From: Chloroflexota bacterium
GTDB taxonomy: Bacteria > Chloroflexota > Dehalococcoidia > Lucifugimonadales > UBA3495
Assembly (NCBI GenBank): GCA_026710825.1
Contig: JAPOQH010000121.1
Span: 1 to 64,000, forward strand
Direction of reading: 5' to 3'
Length of the DNA stretch: 64,000 bases
The notes beneath the pieces are model-generated. The model worked only from the letters and a program-made list of their open reading frames with translations. It did not search any database and was not told the origin of the DNA. The position numbers were made by a program, and so were the translations under genes. Below, in pieces: positions 44,601 through 52,441 of the stretch; positions within the stretch are counted from its first letter, which is position 1; every line of letters begins with the position of its first letter.

Positions 44601-45567
44601 GCCCGAGAGAGCTTTCCTCCCACTCTGATCGGCTGCCCGTGCTGACGATTCCCTGGAGGACGGGCACGTCCAGCTTGTCCAGCAACTCCTGGGACCAACC
44701 GGTTGCTACAGTCGCGCCGGTGCCTCCCTGCTGGTGGTCCAGGTCGCTCATCGCCAGGCCCATGGTGTTGACGATGCAGTCCACACGCGCGATGCCTTCG
44801 GGATCCACCATGTAACTGGTCAGAGCATGTTGTCCGTCGGAGTCGTCGTCCTCCGGCTGATGCTTGAGGCTGTAGGAAAAGACCGGCAGGACGTTGACAT
44901 CCTGCCCTTCCAGGCGGGTGATGAGTTCGTCCACGAACCCCAAATTGCCGCTCATCCAGTGCGCGCGGTAGAAGAGAACACCCACTGAGGCGCGGCCGTC
45001 GACGAACCGATTCGCCAAAAATTCGGAGACATCCGTGCCCTCGGCAACCTCGGGGTGATATACGCCCTGCCACGGCATGGGAGCGGGCGCCTCGTGTCCG
45101 TAGTCGGAACCGAGGTAGGTGTCGGCGAGAAACAGGAACAGGTTTCGGAAGTTGAGCACACCCCCGCGCATCAGGTAGGCGAAAACGGTTTCAACCTCGG
45201 CCACTGGAGCCGTGCATGCAGTCACCAGGTCCTCGTCCCATTCCTGGTGCCCGGGGCATGCTATCAGGGGAGTGCCGTTCGCGAGGCAGGCTTCGACCAG
45301 CGGATCGAAGGTATCGCCCAGAGCGCGCTTGCCGCCCAGAAGGCGCAGCACCACCACTGTGGCGTTGCCCACCGCCTGGAGCAACTCCGCTCGCGCTGAT
45401 TCGGCGGATTCGCTCTCTCCCTCAAGGGCAACGGGATTGCAGGCGTAGACGTTTACGGCCCTGCCCCAGGGCATATCGAACAGCGCTCGTTCCGCCGTCA
45501 GGATGTCCGTGTCGGCGGTGGTAACCAACACGATGGTGGCGATGTCTGTTGGGGTCTGCGTGGTCAT
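41659..45567 (-). CDS. cobN: Cobaltochelatase subunit CobN
   Basis: A 1302-aa CobN/BchH large chelatase subunit, which inserts cobalt into hydrogenobyrinate a,c-diamide. Family segments include [21 protein letters not shown] split around position 570, [12 protein letters not shown], and [32 protein letters not shown] is a diagnostic block. The length is usual for CobN. It starts 2 bp after cbiE. With the ChlI/ChlD fusion it would form the whole aerobic cobalt-insertion complex; BchH is less likely because no bacteriochlorophyll genes are present. Confidence 0.94.
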   Translation of the reverse strand: [1302 protein letters not shown]

Positions 45568-45569
45568 GG

Positions 45570-46268
45570 TTAGTCGTGATCGCCAGCGGGACGTGGGAAC
45601 ACCATTATGGACAAGTCGCTGAACTCGTCAGGTAGTTGGGCGCACTGGGATAACGTGCCGTCCCAACGTTGTTCGTCCGGCAGCGAGAGCCGTTGGAACA
45701 CCGTCACCTTCTGATCGGGATCGGCGCCATCATCTATGGCGTTCGCGGCGATAGCCGGCGGCATGAAATCGAACGGTCGCGGCAGCAGGATTACGTTCCG
45801 CCGACCCTGCCGCAGGGTGTCAACAAGTTCGCCCAACTCGGAACCCCGATCCCACCTCTGATGCAGTGTGATGAACAGGGACTCTTCAAGCGAAATCCCG
45901 GCCCGGGCGCAAGCGATCTGCACGCTGCTGATGCCCGGCACCAATTTCACGGTTTCGGCCCGGCGTCGGACCCGATTGAGCAACTCCTTGGCGGACACGT
46001 TCAGGTCTCCCCAGACGCAGACCACACAAGCTTTACCTTGCGTTGCCTGTTCCTGGGCATAGTCCAGGACTGCTTCCTGATCGCGGTACGCCATCGGGCG
46101 AACCTCGGCGTCGCCAGTGTGCCCAGACACCACGTCGAGCACCGTTTTGAAACCCACCACCAGGTCGGCGTCCGCCAGGGCTTGACGGCCCTTTTCAGTC
46201 AGGAACTCAGGATCGCCGGGCCCCACGGCCACGACGGTCATGGTGATGCCTGTTGGAGATGTTGCCAT
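45570..46268 (-). CDS. cbiE: Precorrin-6Y C5,15-methyltransferase, CbiE subunit
   Basis: A 232-aa member of the SAM-dependent tetrapyrrole methylase family. It starts with VVAVGPGDPEFLTEKGRQAL and ADLVVGF, a CbiE-type beginning. CVWGDLNVSA follows, then VPGISSVQIACARAG (SAM binding). The decarboxylating CbiT half seen in CobL fusions is missing. It acts late in the corrin ring pathway. It is the first gene after the cobalamin riboswitch and is spaced 2 bp from cobN. Confidence 0.9.
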   Translation of the reverse strand: MATSPTGITMTVVAVGPGDPEFLTEKGRQALADADLVVGFKTVLDVVSGHTGDAEVRPMAYRDQEAVLDYAQEQATQGKACVVCVWGDLNVSAKELLNRVRRRAETVKLVPGISSVQIACARAGISLEESLFITLHQRWDRGSELGELVDTLRQGRRNVILLPRPFDFMPPAIAANAIDDGADPDQKVTVFQRLSLPDEQRWDGTLSQCAQLPDEFSDLSIMVFPRPAGDHD

Positions 46269-46294
46269 TTTTTTCCTGGTGAGTCGCGTGAATC

Positions 46295-46325
46295 AAAAAC
46301 CCTGGACAGTTCGCTGTGCCAGGGT
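46295..46325 (-). terminator. Riboswitch-controlled terminator
   Basis: On the minus strand ACCCTGG and CCAGGGT pair, with an inner ACAG/CTGT stem capped by CGAA, followed by T5. It lies between the cobalamin aptamer and cbiE and is the expected expression platform. Confidence 0.85.
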
Positions 46326-46426
46326 CGTGAGCGCCACGTTCTCGACGGGCAGGCATCTTCCAACAGGAACGCGGGATGATGCCATTGGGAACGACCCTGT
46401 TCTGCGCAGAGCGGGTTTCCAAGGTA

Positions 46427-46601
46427 GCACCGGGCAGGTCTCCTGGCTTACGGCTCCAAGCCTCGCCGACTCCTTCCCGCCTGCGGATCTGTCCAGCAGG
46501 TAGTGGCTATTGTCGACCGGCTCCCCGTTTACAGTGGCGCAACCGCGACGGAATTTCACCGCCTTCCCAATTAAGCCGAACTGGGTAGTGGCGCCCGGTG
46601 C
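46427..46601 (-). promoter_or_regulatory. Cobalamin riboswitch aptamer
   Basis: A 175-nt cobalamin aptamer. P1 closes with GCACCGGGC and GCCCGGTGC at the two ends. Inside are GGGAAGGCGGTGAAATTCC, GCGCCACTGTA (B12-box region), GGGAAGG and the 3' AGCCGTAAGCCAGGAGACCTGC. These are the standard conserved blocks. Binding of cobalamin would favour the downstream terminator and shut off the cobalt operon. Confidence 0.97.
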
Positions 46602-46639
46602 AGAACTTCAAGATTTAAATGGTGCCAACCACCGCTCAC

Positions 46640-46668
46640 AATGTATCTGCGGGCGGAACGCTTGTCAA
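46640..46668 (-). promoter_or_regulatory. Cobalt operon promoter
   Basis: A perfect TTGACA, 17 bp, then TACATT on the minus strand; transcription would start near 46633, about 30 bases before the aptamer. Confidence 0.75.
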
Positions 46669-46760
46669 CGGGACGCTGCTTGATATATCGGACGGTGGCC
46701 GCTTCAAAAATTACTGGCGGCTCATGGTTGGCCGGTGCTGGTGAACAAATCCCATCTGGT

Positions 46761-46769
46761 TGTTAGACT
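46761..46769 (+). promoter_or_regulatory. Extended -10 of the DUF3352 gene
   Basis: TGTTAGACT, 37 bp before the start codon; a weak TGAACA-like -35 lies 16 bp upstream. Confidence 0.45.
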
Positions 46770-46805
46770 ATCTGGATGTTTTGAGCTATCAGGAGAGGTG
46801 TTGCG

Positions 46806-48614
46806 ATGTCGGGGTGGAAGATTCTGGGCGTTGCAGTCGCGGTCATCATCGTCACGGCGGTAGCGGCGGGTACGTTGATGTATTTCCGGCTGGTCCCGAT
46901 CCCTGGGCCGCTGCTCGCTCTTTTGGCGGGCGCCAGGGAACCGGAATACTCCGCCCGGTTTTACCCTCCGGACACCATGGCCTACGGGTGGATCACGTTG
47001 GTTCCGGGCGAGGGGCAGATCGCCGACATGCAGGATATCTGGGGACGACTGAACGAATACCCCGGATTCGAGGATTTCGTCGAGGAGGCCAAGATTGATT
47101 TCCTCGACGAAACCGGCATCGATTTCGATGAAGAAGTGCTGCCCTGGGTTGGTCCGGAGATTTCTGGAGGCGTCATCGATTATGATCCCGGAGCGGAAAC
47201 GATAAGAGCAGCGGTTACCGTCGGGGTTCGCGACGAAGATGCCGCCGAGATTTTTTTGGAAAAGTGGATACGATACATGGAGGATCAAACCAACGCCGAT
47301 TTCAAGACTCATTCCCATGCCGGCGTCACGATCTTCGAAGACGAATCGGCTTACCAAGCCTACTCGGTATCAGGCGACTGGCTGGTTTACGCCACCGACA
47401 CGACGACTCTTATCTCCATTCTGGACCGCATCAACGGCGATAACGAAGATTCGCTCGCCGGCACTGAAATTTTCGCTCAGGCTCGGGCGGCGTTGCCAGA
47501 AAAACGTTTTCATTCCGGATACGTCAACTATCCCGCCGTTCTGGACGCGATCGGCGAAGAGGACCAATTGTTTGCGCCTGCGATACCTGGAGTAATTGGG
47601 CCGTCAGCCTTTGCCGAACATGCGCCAGAGTGGGTCGCGATATCAGGGAGCTGGGTTGAGCGAGGCCTGGTGGTGGAAATGGTGTCTCCCACCGTGAGTG
47701 ACCTGGGGCTCAATGTGCCCGATCTGGCCAACCCCGCAGCCATCCTGCCACAAGATACATTTGGCTTCATGGCCGCCAGTTTTGACCCCAACGTCGACAA
47801 CTGGAGGAAGGTGCTTTCGGAGTATTATCTGCGGGACGTGTTGCCAGACGCTGCGATGATTGGAGAGATCAACGACAGCCTGGTGGGCATGACGCCCGAC
47901 GGCGGCCCCGCACTGTCCGCCGATGCGACACTCTCGGACGCTCTGGATCTGGGTTTCAGCCTGGCGGAGCAGTTCACCGGCATTGACTTGGAGAAGGACT
48001 TTTTCGGTCACCTTGACGGGAATTTGATCGTGGGCGTGCGCGATTTCGATTTCCGCGGAGTTGCGGCAGATCCAACGGGAAACCCAGTCGACGTGACGGT
48101 GATGCTGTCCTACAACCAGGGAGGTGGCGAACCGTTGGCGGACACGATGGCCGACGTGGCCGACTTGTTGACCAATTTCGTGGGCTTGATGCCGGAAGGC
48201 ATCGACGTGGGCGCCGAAAACGACGCTGAGGTTTTTGATCTGAACCAGTTCGGCGACCTGGCGGGAGGTCGCATCGGATACCGGCCCGGCTACGTGCTGC
48301 ACGATGGATACTTGACCATTGGTAGCACCGAAGACGCTTTGACCACCACCGTGGAATTGCAGAACGGCGGGGGCGATGGCCTGGCATCTGACGATGAATT
48401 CAACCGAGCCTTGTCGCATCTCCCGCCCGCCCGCCAGTTTCTGGGATACATCGCTGTCTCGCGCATTGTGGATCAGGTCGGCGCGGACGGTTTCGGAAAT
48501 AACGCGGACAGATTCCAGGTTATCGACGAAACCTTGGGTGTAGTCGCATTCAGTTCCGAAATCGACACGGACTACAGTCGCACGGCGACCGTGCTGACGC
48601 TGTTTCCCCAATAA
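46806..48614 (+). CDS. DUF3352 domain-containing membrane-anchored protein
   Basis: A 602-aa protein with an N-terminal anchor (about residues 7-28) and a large extracytoplasmic domain. Sequence style (YPPDTMAYGWITLVPGEGQ near the start, repeated GDWLVYATDTTTLI-like and GYLTIGSTEDALTT segments, many Asp and Glu) matches DUF3352. The two GDW/GYL segments suggest a repeated beta-sandwich unit. The function is not known. It is single, starting after AGGAGAGG and ending at a strong terminator. Confidence 0.83.
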   Translation: MSGWKILGVAVAVIIVTAVAAGTLMYFRLVPIPGPLLALLAGAREPEYSARFYPPDTMAYGWITLVPGEGQIADMQDIWGRLNEYPGFEDFVEEAKIDFLDETGIDFDEEVLPWVGPEISGGVIDYDPGAETIRAAVTVGVRDEDAAEIFLEKWIRYMEDQTNADFKTHSHAGVTIFEDESAYQAYSVSGDWLVYATDTTTLISILDRINGDNEDSLAGTEIFAQARAALPEKRFHSGYVNYPAVLDAIGEEDQLFAPAIPGVIGPSAFAEHAPEWVAISGSWVERGLVVEMVSPTVSDLGLNVPDLANPAAILPQDTFGFMAASFDPNVDNWRKVLSEYYLRDVLPDAAMIGEINDSLVGMTPDGGPALSADATLSDALDLGFSLAEQFTGIDLEKDFFGHLDGNLIVGVRDFDFRGVAADPTGNPVDVTVMLSYNQGGGEPLADTMADVADLLTNFVGLMPEGIDVGAENDAEVFDLNQFGDLAGGRIGYRPGYVLHDGYLTIGSTEDALTTTVELQNGGGDGLASDDEFNRALSHLPPARQFLGYIAVSRIVDQVGADGFGNNADRFQVIDETLGVVAFSSEIDTDYSRTATVLTLFPQ

Positions 48615-48617
48615 ACG

Positions 48618-48649
48618 AAAGGGACGACCGTTCAGTCGTCCCTTTTTTT
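48618..48649 (+). terminator. Intrinsic terminator
   Basis: AAAGGGACGAC and GTCGTCCCTTT pair around CGTTCA, followed by T7. It ends the DUF3352 gene; the A-rich left side may also help the convergent MoaD-like gene. Confidence 0.92.
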
Positions 48650-48667
48650 GCATTGTGTCCGAACAGG

Positions 48668-48943
48668 CTATCCTCCGCCAATGGCGGGGAGGAAATGCAT
48701 CTCGGTGTCGTCGTTGACTCGCTCCATCAGGCCGAGTTGGCTGACGTCACCGTCCACGATCACCGCAAGCCCTGGCGTTATGTCGTCCAGCTCCTCGTCG
48801 TAGAGGAGCTCCTTGATGCCGGGGTGCATGCGCTCCAGGTTATTGATCACCTGGCGCACCGTAGCCCCCTCGACCTGTACCCGGTCCGGCGCTCCGGTGA
48901 TCCGCTGCATCTGTGCGGGTATCCAAACGTCGGGCAATTTCAT
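48668..48943 (-). CDS. MoaD/ThiS-like sulfur carrier protein
   Basis: A 91-aa ubiquitin-fold protein. It begins like MoaD (VWIPAQMQRITG, then VQVEGATVRQVINNLE) and ends in LPAIGGG, giving the C-terminal Gly-Gly used for adenylation and thiocarboxylation. It is 55 bp downstream of the molybdopterin-type large subunit, so a link to molybdenum cofactor or a related sulfur transfer is plausible. The ribosome site AGAGGG is unusually close to the start. Confidence 0.85.
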   Translation of the reverse strand: MKLPDVWIPAQMQRITGAPDRVQVEGATVRQVINNLERMHPGIKELLYDEELDDITPGLAVIVDGDVSQLGLMERVNDDTEMHFLPAIGGG

Positions 48944-48965
48944 TCCCTCTGGTTGGTTTCATGCG

Positions 48966-48987
48966 GGGGCGAATATTCATTCCCCCC
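48966..48987. repeat. Short palindromic repeat, copy 2
   Basis: GGGGCGAATATTCATTCCCCCC: the same 22-bp element as at 6574-6595, with one lost G in the right arm and a changed loop. It lies between the MoaD-like gene and the molybdenum-hydroxylase gene. Confidence 0.65.
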
Positions 48988-48998
48988 TTACCTTTGAT

Positions 48999-51323
48999 CT
49001 AGCCGCCGTTCTTTTCCCAGAGCGCTTCCAGCACGTTGCCCGGGTTCATGGGAAGCACGGTCAGGCGTACCCCGATGGCGTCGTATATGGCGTTGGCAAT
49101 GGCGGCCATGGGTGGGACTATCGGCACCTCTCCGACGCCGCGCACGCCATAGGGATGGTTGGGGTTATCTACCTCAACAATGCAGGTGTCGATCATGGGA
49201 AGGTCCAGGCTGGTGGGCATCCGGTAGTCCAGGAAGCTGGAGTTGACCATGTGTCCCTGATCGTTGGTGTAGTACTCCTCATTGAGCGCCCAGCCAATGC
49301 CTTGCACTGCTCCGCCCTGGATCTGGCCTTCCACGTAAGACGGGTGAATCGCCTTGCCGGCGTCCTGGACGGCGGTGTAGCGCACGATGTCAACCTTGCC
49401 GGTGTCTTCGTCCACTTCCACGTCCACGATATGAACGCCGATGCACGGCCCGGCTCCGCCGGGGTTTACTCCGCCGCGTCCCACGATGGGGCCACCGGTC
49501 GGTACCTGGCGGGCAGCCAACTGTTGGAAAGTCATCTGGAGCTGATCGTCGGCGCGGTGCTTGAGAACGCCGTCCTCAAACTCCACCTCTTCCGGCTCGA
49601 CCTCCCAAATGCGGGCGGCCCGAGCGATCATCTGCTGCCGGATGTCCTGTGCAGCGGTGTAAGCGGCGAAACCGGTTTTGAAAGTAACGCTGCTCCCGCC
49701 GGTATTCGAGGTGAAACCGATGCTGTCGGTGTCGCCGATCTGCGGATTTACGTCCTCTACCGGAATTCCGAGCACCTCAGCCAACTGTTGTGAGACCGAC
49801 GCGCGCGTGCCTCCGATATCCGGCGAACCCTCGGTGAGGGTAACGGTGCCATCTGGGTTGACCAGCGCGACAGCCGCCGCCGGGCCGGTGTTGTTGCCCC
49901 AGAACCCGGATGCCACGCCCCGTCCACGGCGTTTACCGTCTTTTGGCGCGCTGTAGTGCGGGTGAGCCTTGGTGGCCTCCAACGTTTCGATGTATCCCAC
50001 CGTGGGAGTCAACGGACCGGTGGGGCGACGGGTGCCTTCCTTGGCGCTGTTCATGAGTCGCAGGTCGAGAGGATCGATGCCGAGTTTTTCGGCCAATTCG
50101 TCCAGCGCGACTTCAACGCAGTACGCGGCGGCCGGTGAACCGGGCGCGCGATAGGCAGCGGTCTTGGGGCGGTTGACGACGATGTCGTATCCCTCGATGT
50201 ACGTATTTGGGATGTCGTACGCCGCAAGCACGCAGTTGGCCGCGCCGGGCACTGGCGAACCGGGGAATGCGCCGGCTTCGAAGGTCAGATGGACTTCGGC
50301 TGCGGTTATCTTGCCCTCGTTGGTGGCGCCAATCCGGCATGAAATCTCGGTCCCCGAAGTGGGACCCGAAGCCTCAAACACCTCGGTTCGGTTCATGGCG
50401 AGCTTGACTGGAGCGTGGGCCTTCCTGGCCAGCAGGGCCGCGACCGGCTCCATGTACACGGCCAGCTTGGCTCCGAACCCTCCGCCGATCTCCATGGGAA
50501 TCGCCTTGACCTTGGAAACGGGGATGCCCACCAACCGGGCGGTGTGATCGCGGACCGTGAAATGCCCCTGACTGCTGGACCATATTGTCAGGTTGCCGTC
50601 ATCGTGCCACATCGCGGTGCCGGCGTGCGGCTCGATGTAGCCCTGGTGGACTGCGGACGTGGATACGCTGCGCTCTACCACAACGTCGGCGTCGGCGAAT
50701 CCTGAGTCCATGTCGCCCATGCGGAACTCGAAGTGGTTGGCGACGTTGGTGCCTTGGGTGGCGTCATCGTCGTCGAGGATACCGCCGGCCCGGGTCGCTG
50801 CAGAATGACCCCCGGCGAGGCGTTCGTGAACCAGTGTAGCGCCCTCCGCCATGGCCTCGGCGGCCCGCATTACCGGTGGCAGCACCTCGTACTCAACGTC
50901 AATCTGTGCCAGGGCTTCCTCGGCGAGATGAGAATTGATCGCTGCAACCGCAGCTATGGCATGGCCTTTGTACAGCGCCTTGTCCTGGGCCATGATGTTA
51001 TTGCTCAGGAACTTGAAGTTGATCATGGCGCCTTCGGCCAAGTCTGAGGCGCGGCCGGCGGGTTCGACGATGTCGGCGCCGGTTACAACGGCGCGCACTC
51101 CGGGCATGGCCTCGGCCCTGCTCGTATCGATTGACTTGATGCGGGCGTGCGCGTGGGGACTGCGCAAAACTTTACCGTACAACATCCCGGGCAGGTTGAG
51201 GTCGGCGCTGTAACGCGCCAGCCCCGTGACCTTGTCGGCGCCGTCGTGGCGCACCGGCCGGGTGCCAACGACCTTGTACTGTTTGTCGCTAGTCAGAACC
51301 ATGTTGGGCGTGTAGTCCAGCAT
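48999..51323 (-). CDS. Xanthine dehydrogenase/CO dehydrogenase-type large subunit
   Basis: A 774-aa molybdopterin-binding subunit of the xanthine oxidase family. It starts with KVVGTRPVRHDGADKVTGLA and has the cofactor motif GGGFGAKLAVYMEP at about residue 270. It also has YRAPGSPAAAYCVEVALDELA and the C-terminal RGVGEVPIVPPMAAIANAI, whose GVGE holds the catalytic Glu. No FeS or FAD subunit gene is adjacent, so partners would be encoded elsewhere. It starts at ATG after GGAGG. The substrate is unknown. Confidence 0.93.
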   Translation of the reverse strand: MLDYTPNMVLTSDKQYKVVGTRPVRHDGADKVTGLARYSADLNLPGMLYGKVLRSPHAHARIKSIDTSRAEAMPGVRAVVTGADIVEPAGRASDLAEGAMINFKFLSNNIMAQDKALYKGHAIAAVAAINSHLAEEALAQIDVEYEVLPPVMRAAEAMAEGATLVHERLAGGHSAATRAGGILDDDDATQGTNVANHFEFRMGDMDSGFADADVVVERSVSTSAVHQGYIEPHAGTAMWHDDGNLTIWSSSQGHFTVRDHTARLVGIPVSKVKAIPMEIGGGFGAKLAVYMEPVAALLARKAHAPVKLAMNRTEVFEASGPTSGTEISCRIGATNEGKITAAEVHLTFEAGAFPGSPVPGAANCVLAAYDIPNTYIEGYDIVVNRPKTAAYRAPGSPAAAYCVEVALDELAEKLGIDPLDLRLMNSAKEGTRRPTGPLTPTVGYIETLEATKAHPHYSAPKDGKRRGRGVASGFWGNNTGPAAAVALVNPDGTVTLTEGSPDIGGTRASVSQQLAEVLGIPVEDVNPQIGDTDSIGFTSNTGGSSVTFKTGFAAYTAAQDIRQQMIARAARIWEVEPEEVEFEDGVLKHRADDQLQMTFQQLAARQVPTGGPIVGRGGVNPGGAGPCIGVHIVDVEVDEDTGKVDIVRYTAVQDAGKAIHPSYVEGQIQGGAVQGIGWALNEEYYTNDQGHMVNSSFLDYRMPTSLDLPMIDTCIVEVDNPNHPYGVRGVGEVPIVPPMAAIANAIYDAIGVRLTVLPMNPGNVLEALWEKNGG

Positions 51324-51400
51324 CGGTGAATCCTCCGTGTAACCATTAAAAAAGAGAATGAAATACCGGGAAAGCGGTGGTCAGCGGCCCCGGCGGGCCT

Positions 51401-51410
51401 ATGATAGCAT
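51401..51410. promoter_or_regulatory. Divergent extended -10 overlap
   Basis: TGATAGCAT reads as an extended -10 on the plus strand (toward BKACE) and TGCTATCAT on the minus strand (toward the molybdenum hydroxylase). The two promoters may share the same bases and exclude each other. Confidence 0.35.
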
Positions 51411-51538
51411 AGCGGACGAAACTGAGTGGCTCGCCGAAATCGGTGGGGAAAAATACCGACCTGGGCCCGAGGTATCAAGCGAAATATCCGGAAAGCCAGC
51501 CTTAGATCAAGACCTAATCATCAGCGGGACGGACTACG

Positions 51539-52426
51539 ATGGACAAGATCATCATCAAGGGATGTTTGAACGGCAGCCGCGGGCGCGAGCACAACCCCAA
51601 CGTACCGTGGACTCCCGAAGAGGTAGCGCAAGAGGCAATCCGTTGCTACGAGGCGGGAGCCTCCATTGTGCATATCCACGCGCGCACGGCCGACGGGGGC
51701 ATCAACTACGATCCGACCTGGTACGCCCAGACCGACGCGATGATACGAGCGCAATGCGATCTGGTACTGAACCACACGACGGCTCGGCAAGCCCACGTCC
51801 CGGTGGAGGCGGTAACACGCTACCTTTTGGAGACTCCACAGCCCGTCGAAATGGTGTCCCTGAACCTCGGGATGGGAGTGCGTTGGAGCCCGGATCCGGA
51901 GACTGGACGTCGGCGCACGTCCATATCTCCGAACTCGTTTGAAGACATCACGGCGACCCTGGATGCCTGCTATCAACGGGGGACGTTCCCAGAGCCGGCC
52001 GTACACGACATGGGCGACGTGAACAACGCGTTCACCTTGATGAGGGAGGGCTACATCAAGGACACGCGCTATTTTCTTGTGGAACCCGGCGCCCACTGGG
52101 GCGATGGGCGTCAGGCCATGGTCGGGTCTCCGCGCAACTACACGCTGATCGCGGACACCATCAGGGAACACTACCCCGATGCTACTTGGCTGACTCACAG
52201 CAGCATGGGACAGACTTTCCCGCTGTGCGCCATCGCAATCGCTACGGGTTACCACATCCGGGTGGGATTCGAGGACAGCCCGTACTTGCCCAACAATCCA
52301 CAGCCCAAGTCCAACGCAGAATACATCGAGTGGGCGACCACGATGGCGAGGTTGCACGGACGGGAACCGGCCACGCCGCAGGAAGCGCGGGAAATCCTGG
52401 GATTGATACCGTTCCCGGAGGCCTAG
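51539..52426 (+). CDS. 3-keto-5-aminohexanoate cleavage (BKACE) family protein
   Basis: A 295-aa BKACE (DUF849) enzyme, which condenses a beta-keto acid with acetyl-CoA to give acetoacetate and a CoA thioester. The zinc ligands are in VHIHART (His-x-His), NLGMGVRW holds substrate-loop residues, and the C-terminal VGFEDSPYLPN carries the conserved Glu. Start ATG after GGGACGGA. No neighbouring lysine-fermentation genes are present, so the keto-acid substrate is undefined. Confidence 0.9.
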   Translation: MDKIIIKGCLNGSRGREHNPNVPWTPEEVAQEAIRCYEAGASIVHIHARTADGGINYDPTWYAQTDAMIRAQCDLVLNHTTARQAHVPVEAVTRYLLETPQPVEMVSLNLGMGVRWSPDPETGRRRTSISPNSFEDITATLDACYQRGTFPEPAVHDMGDVNNAFTLMREGYIKDTRYFLVEPGAHWGDGRQAMVGSPRNYTLIADTIREHYPDATWLTHSSMGQTFPLCAIAIATGYHIRVGFEDSPYLPNNPQPKSNAEYIEWATTMARLHGREPATPQEAREILGLIPFPEA

Positions 52427-52441
52427 CGCCCGACGCTCCGG

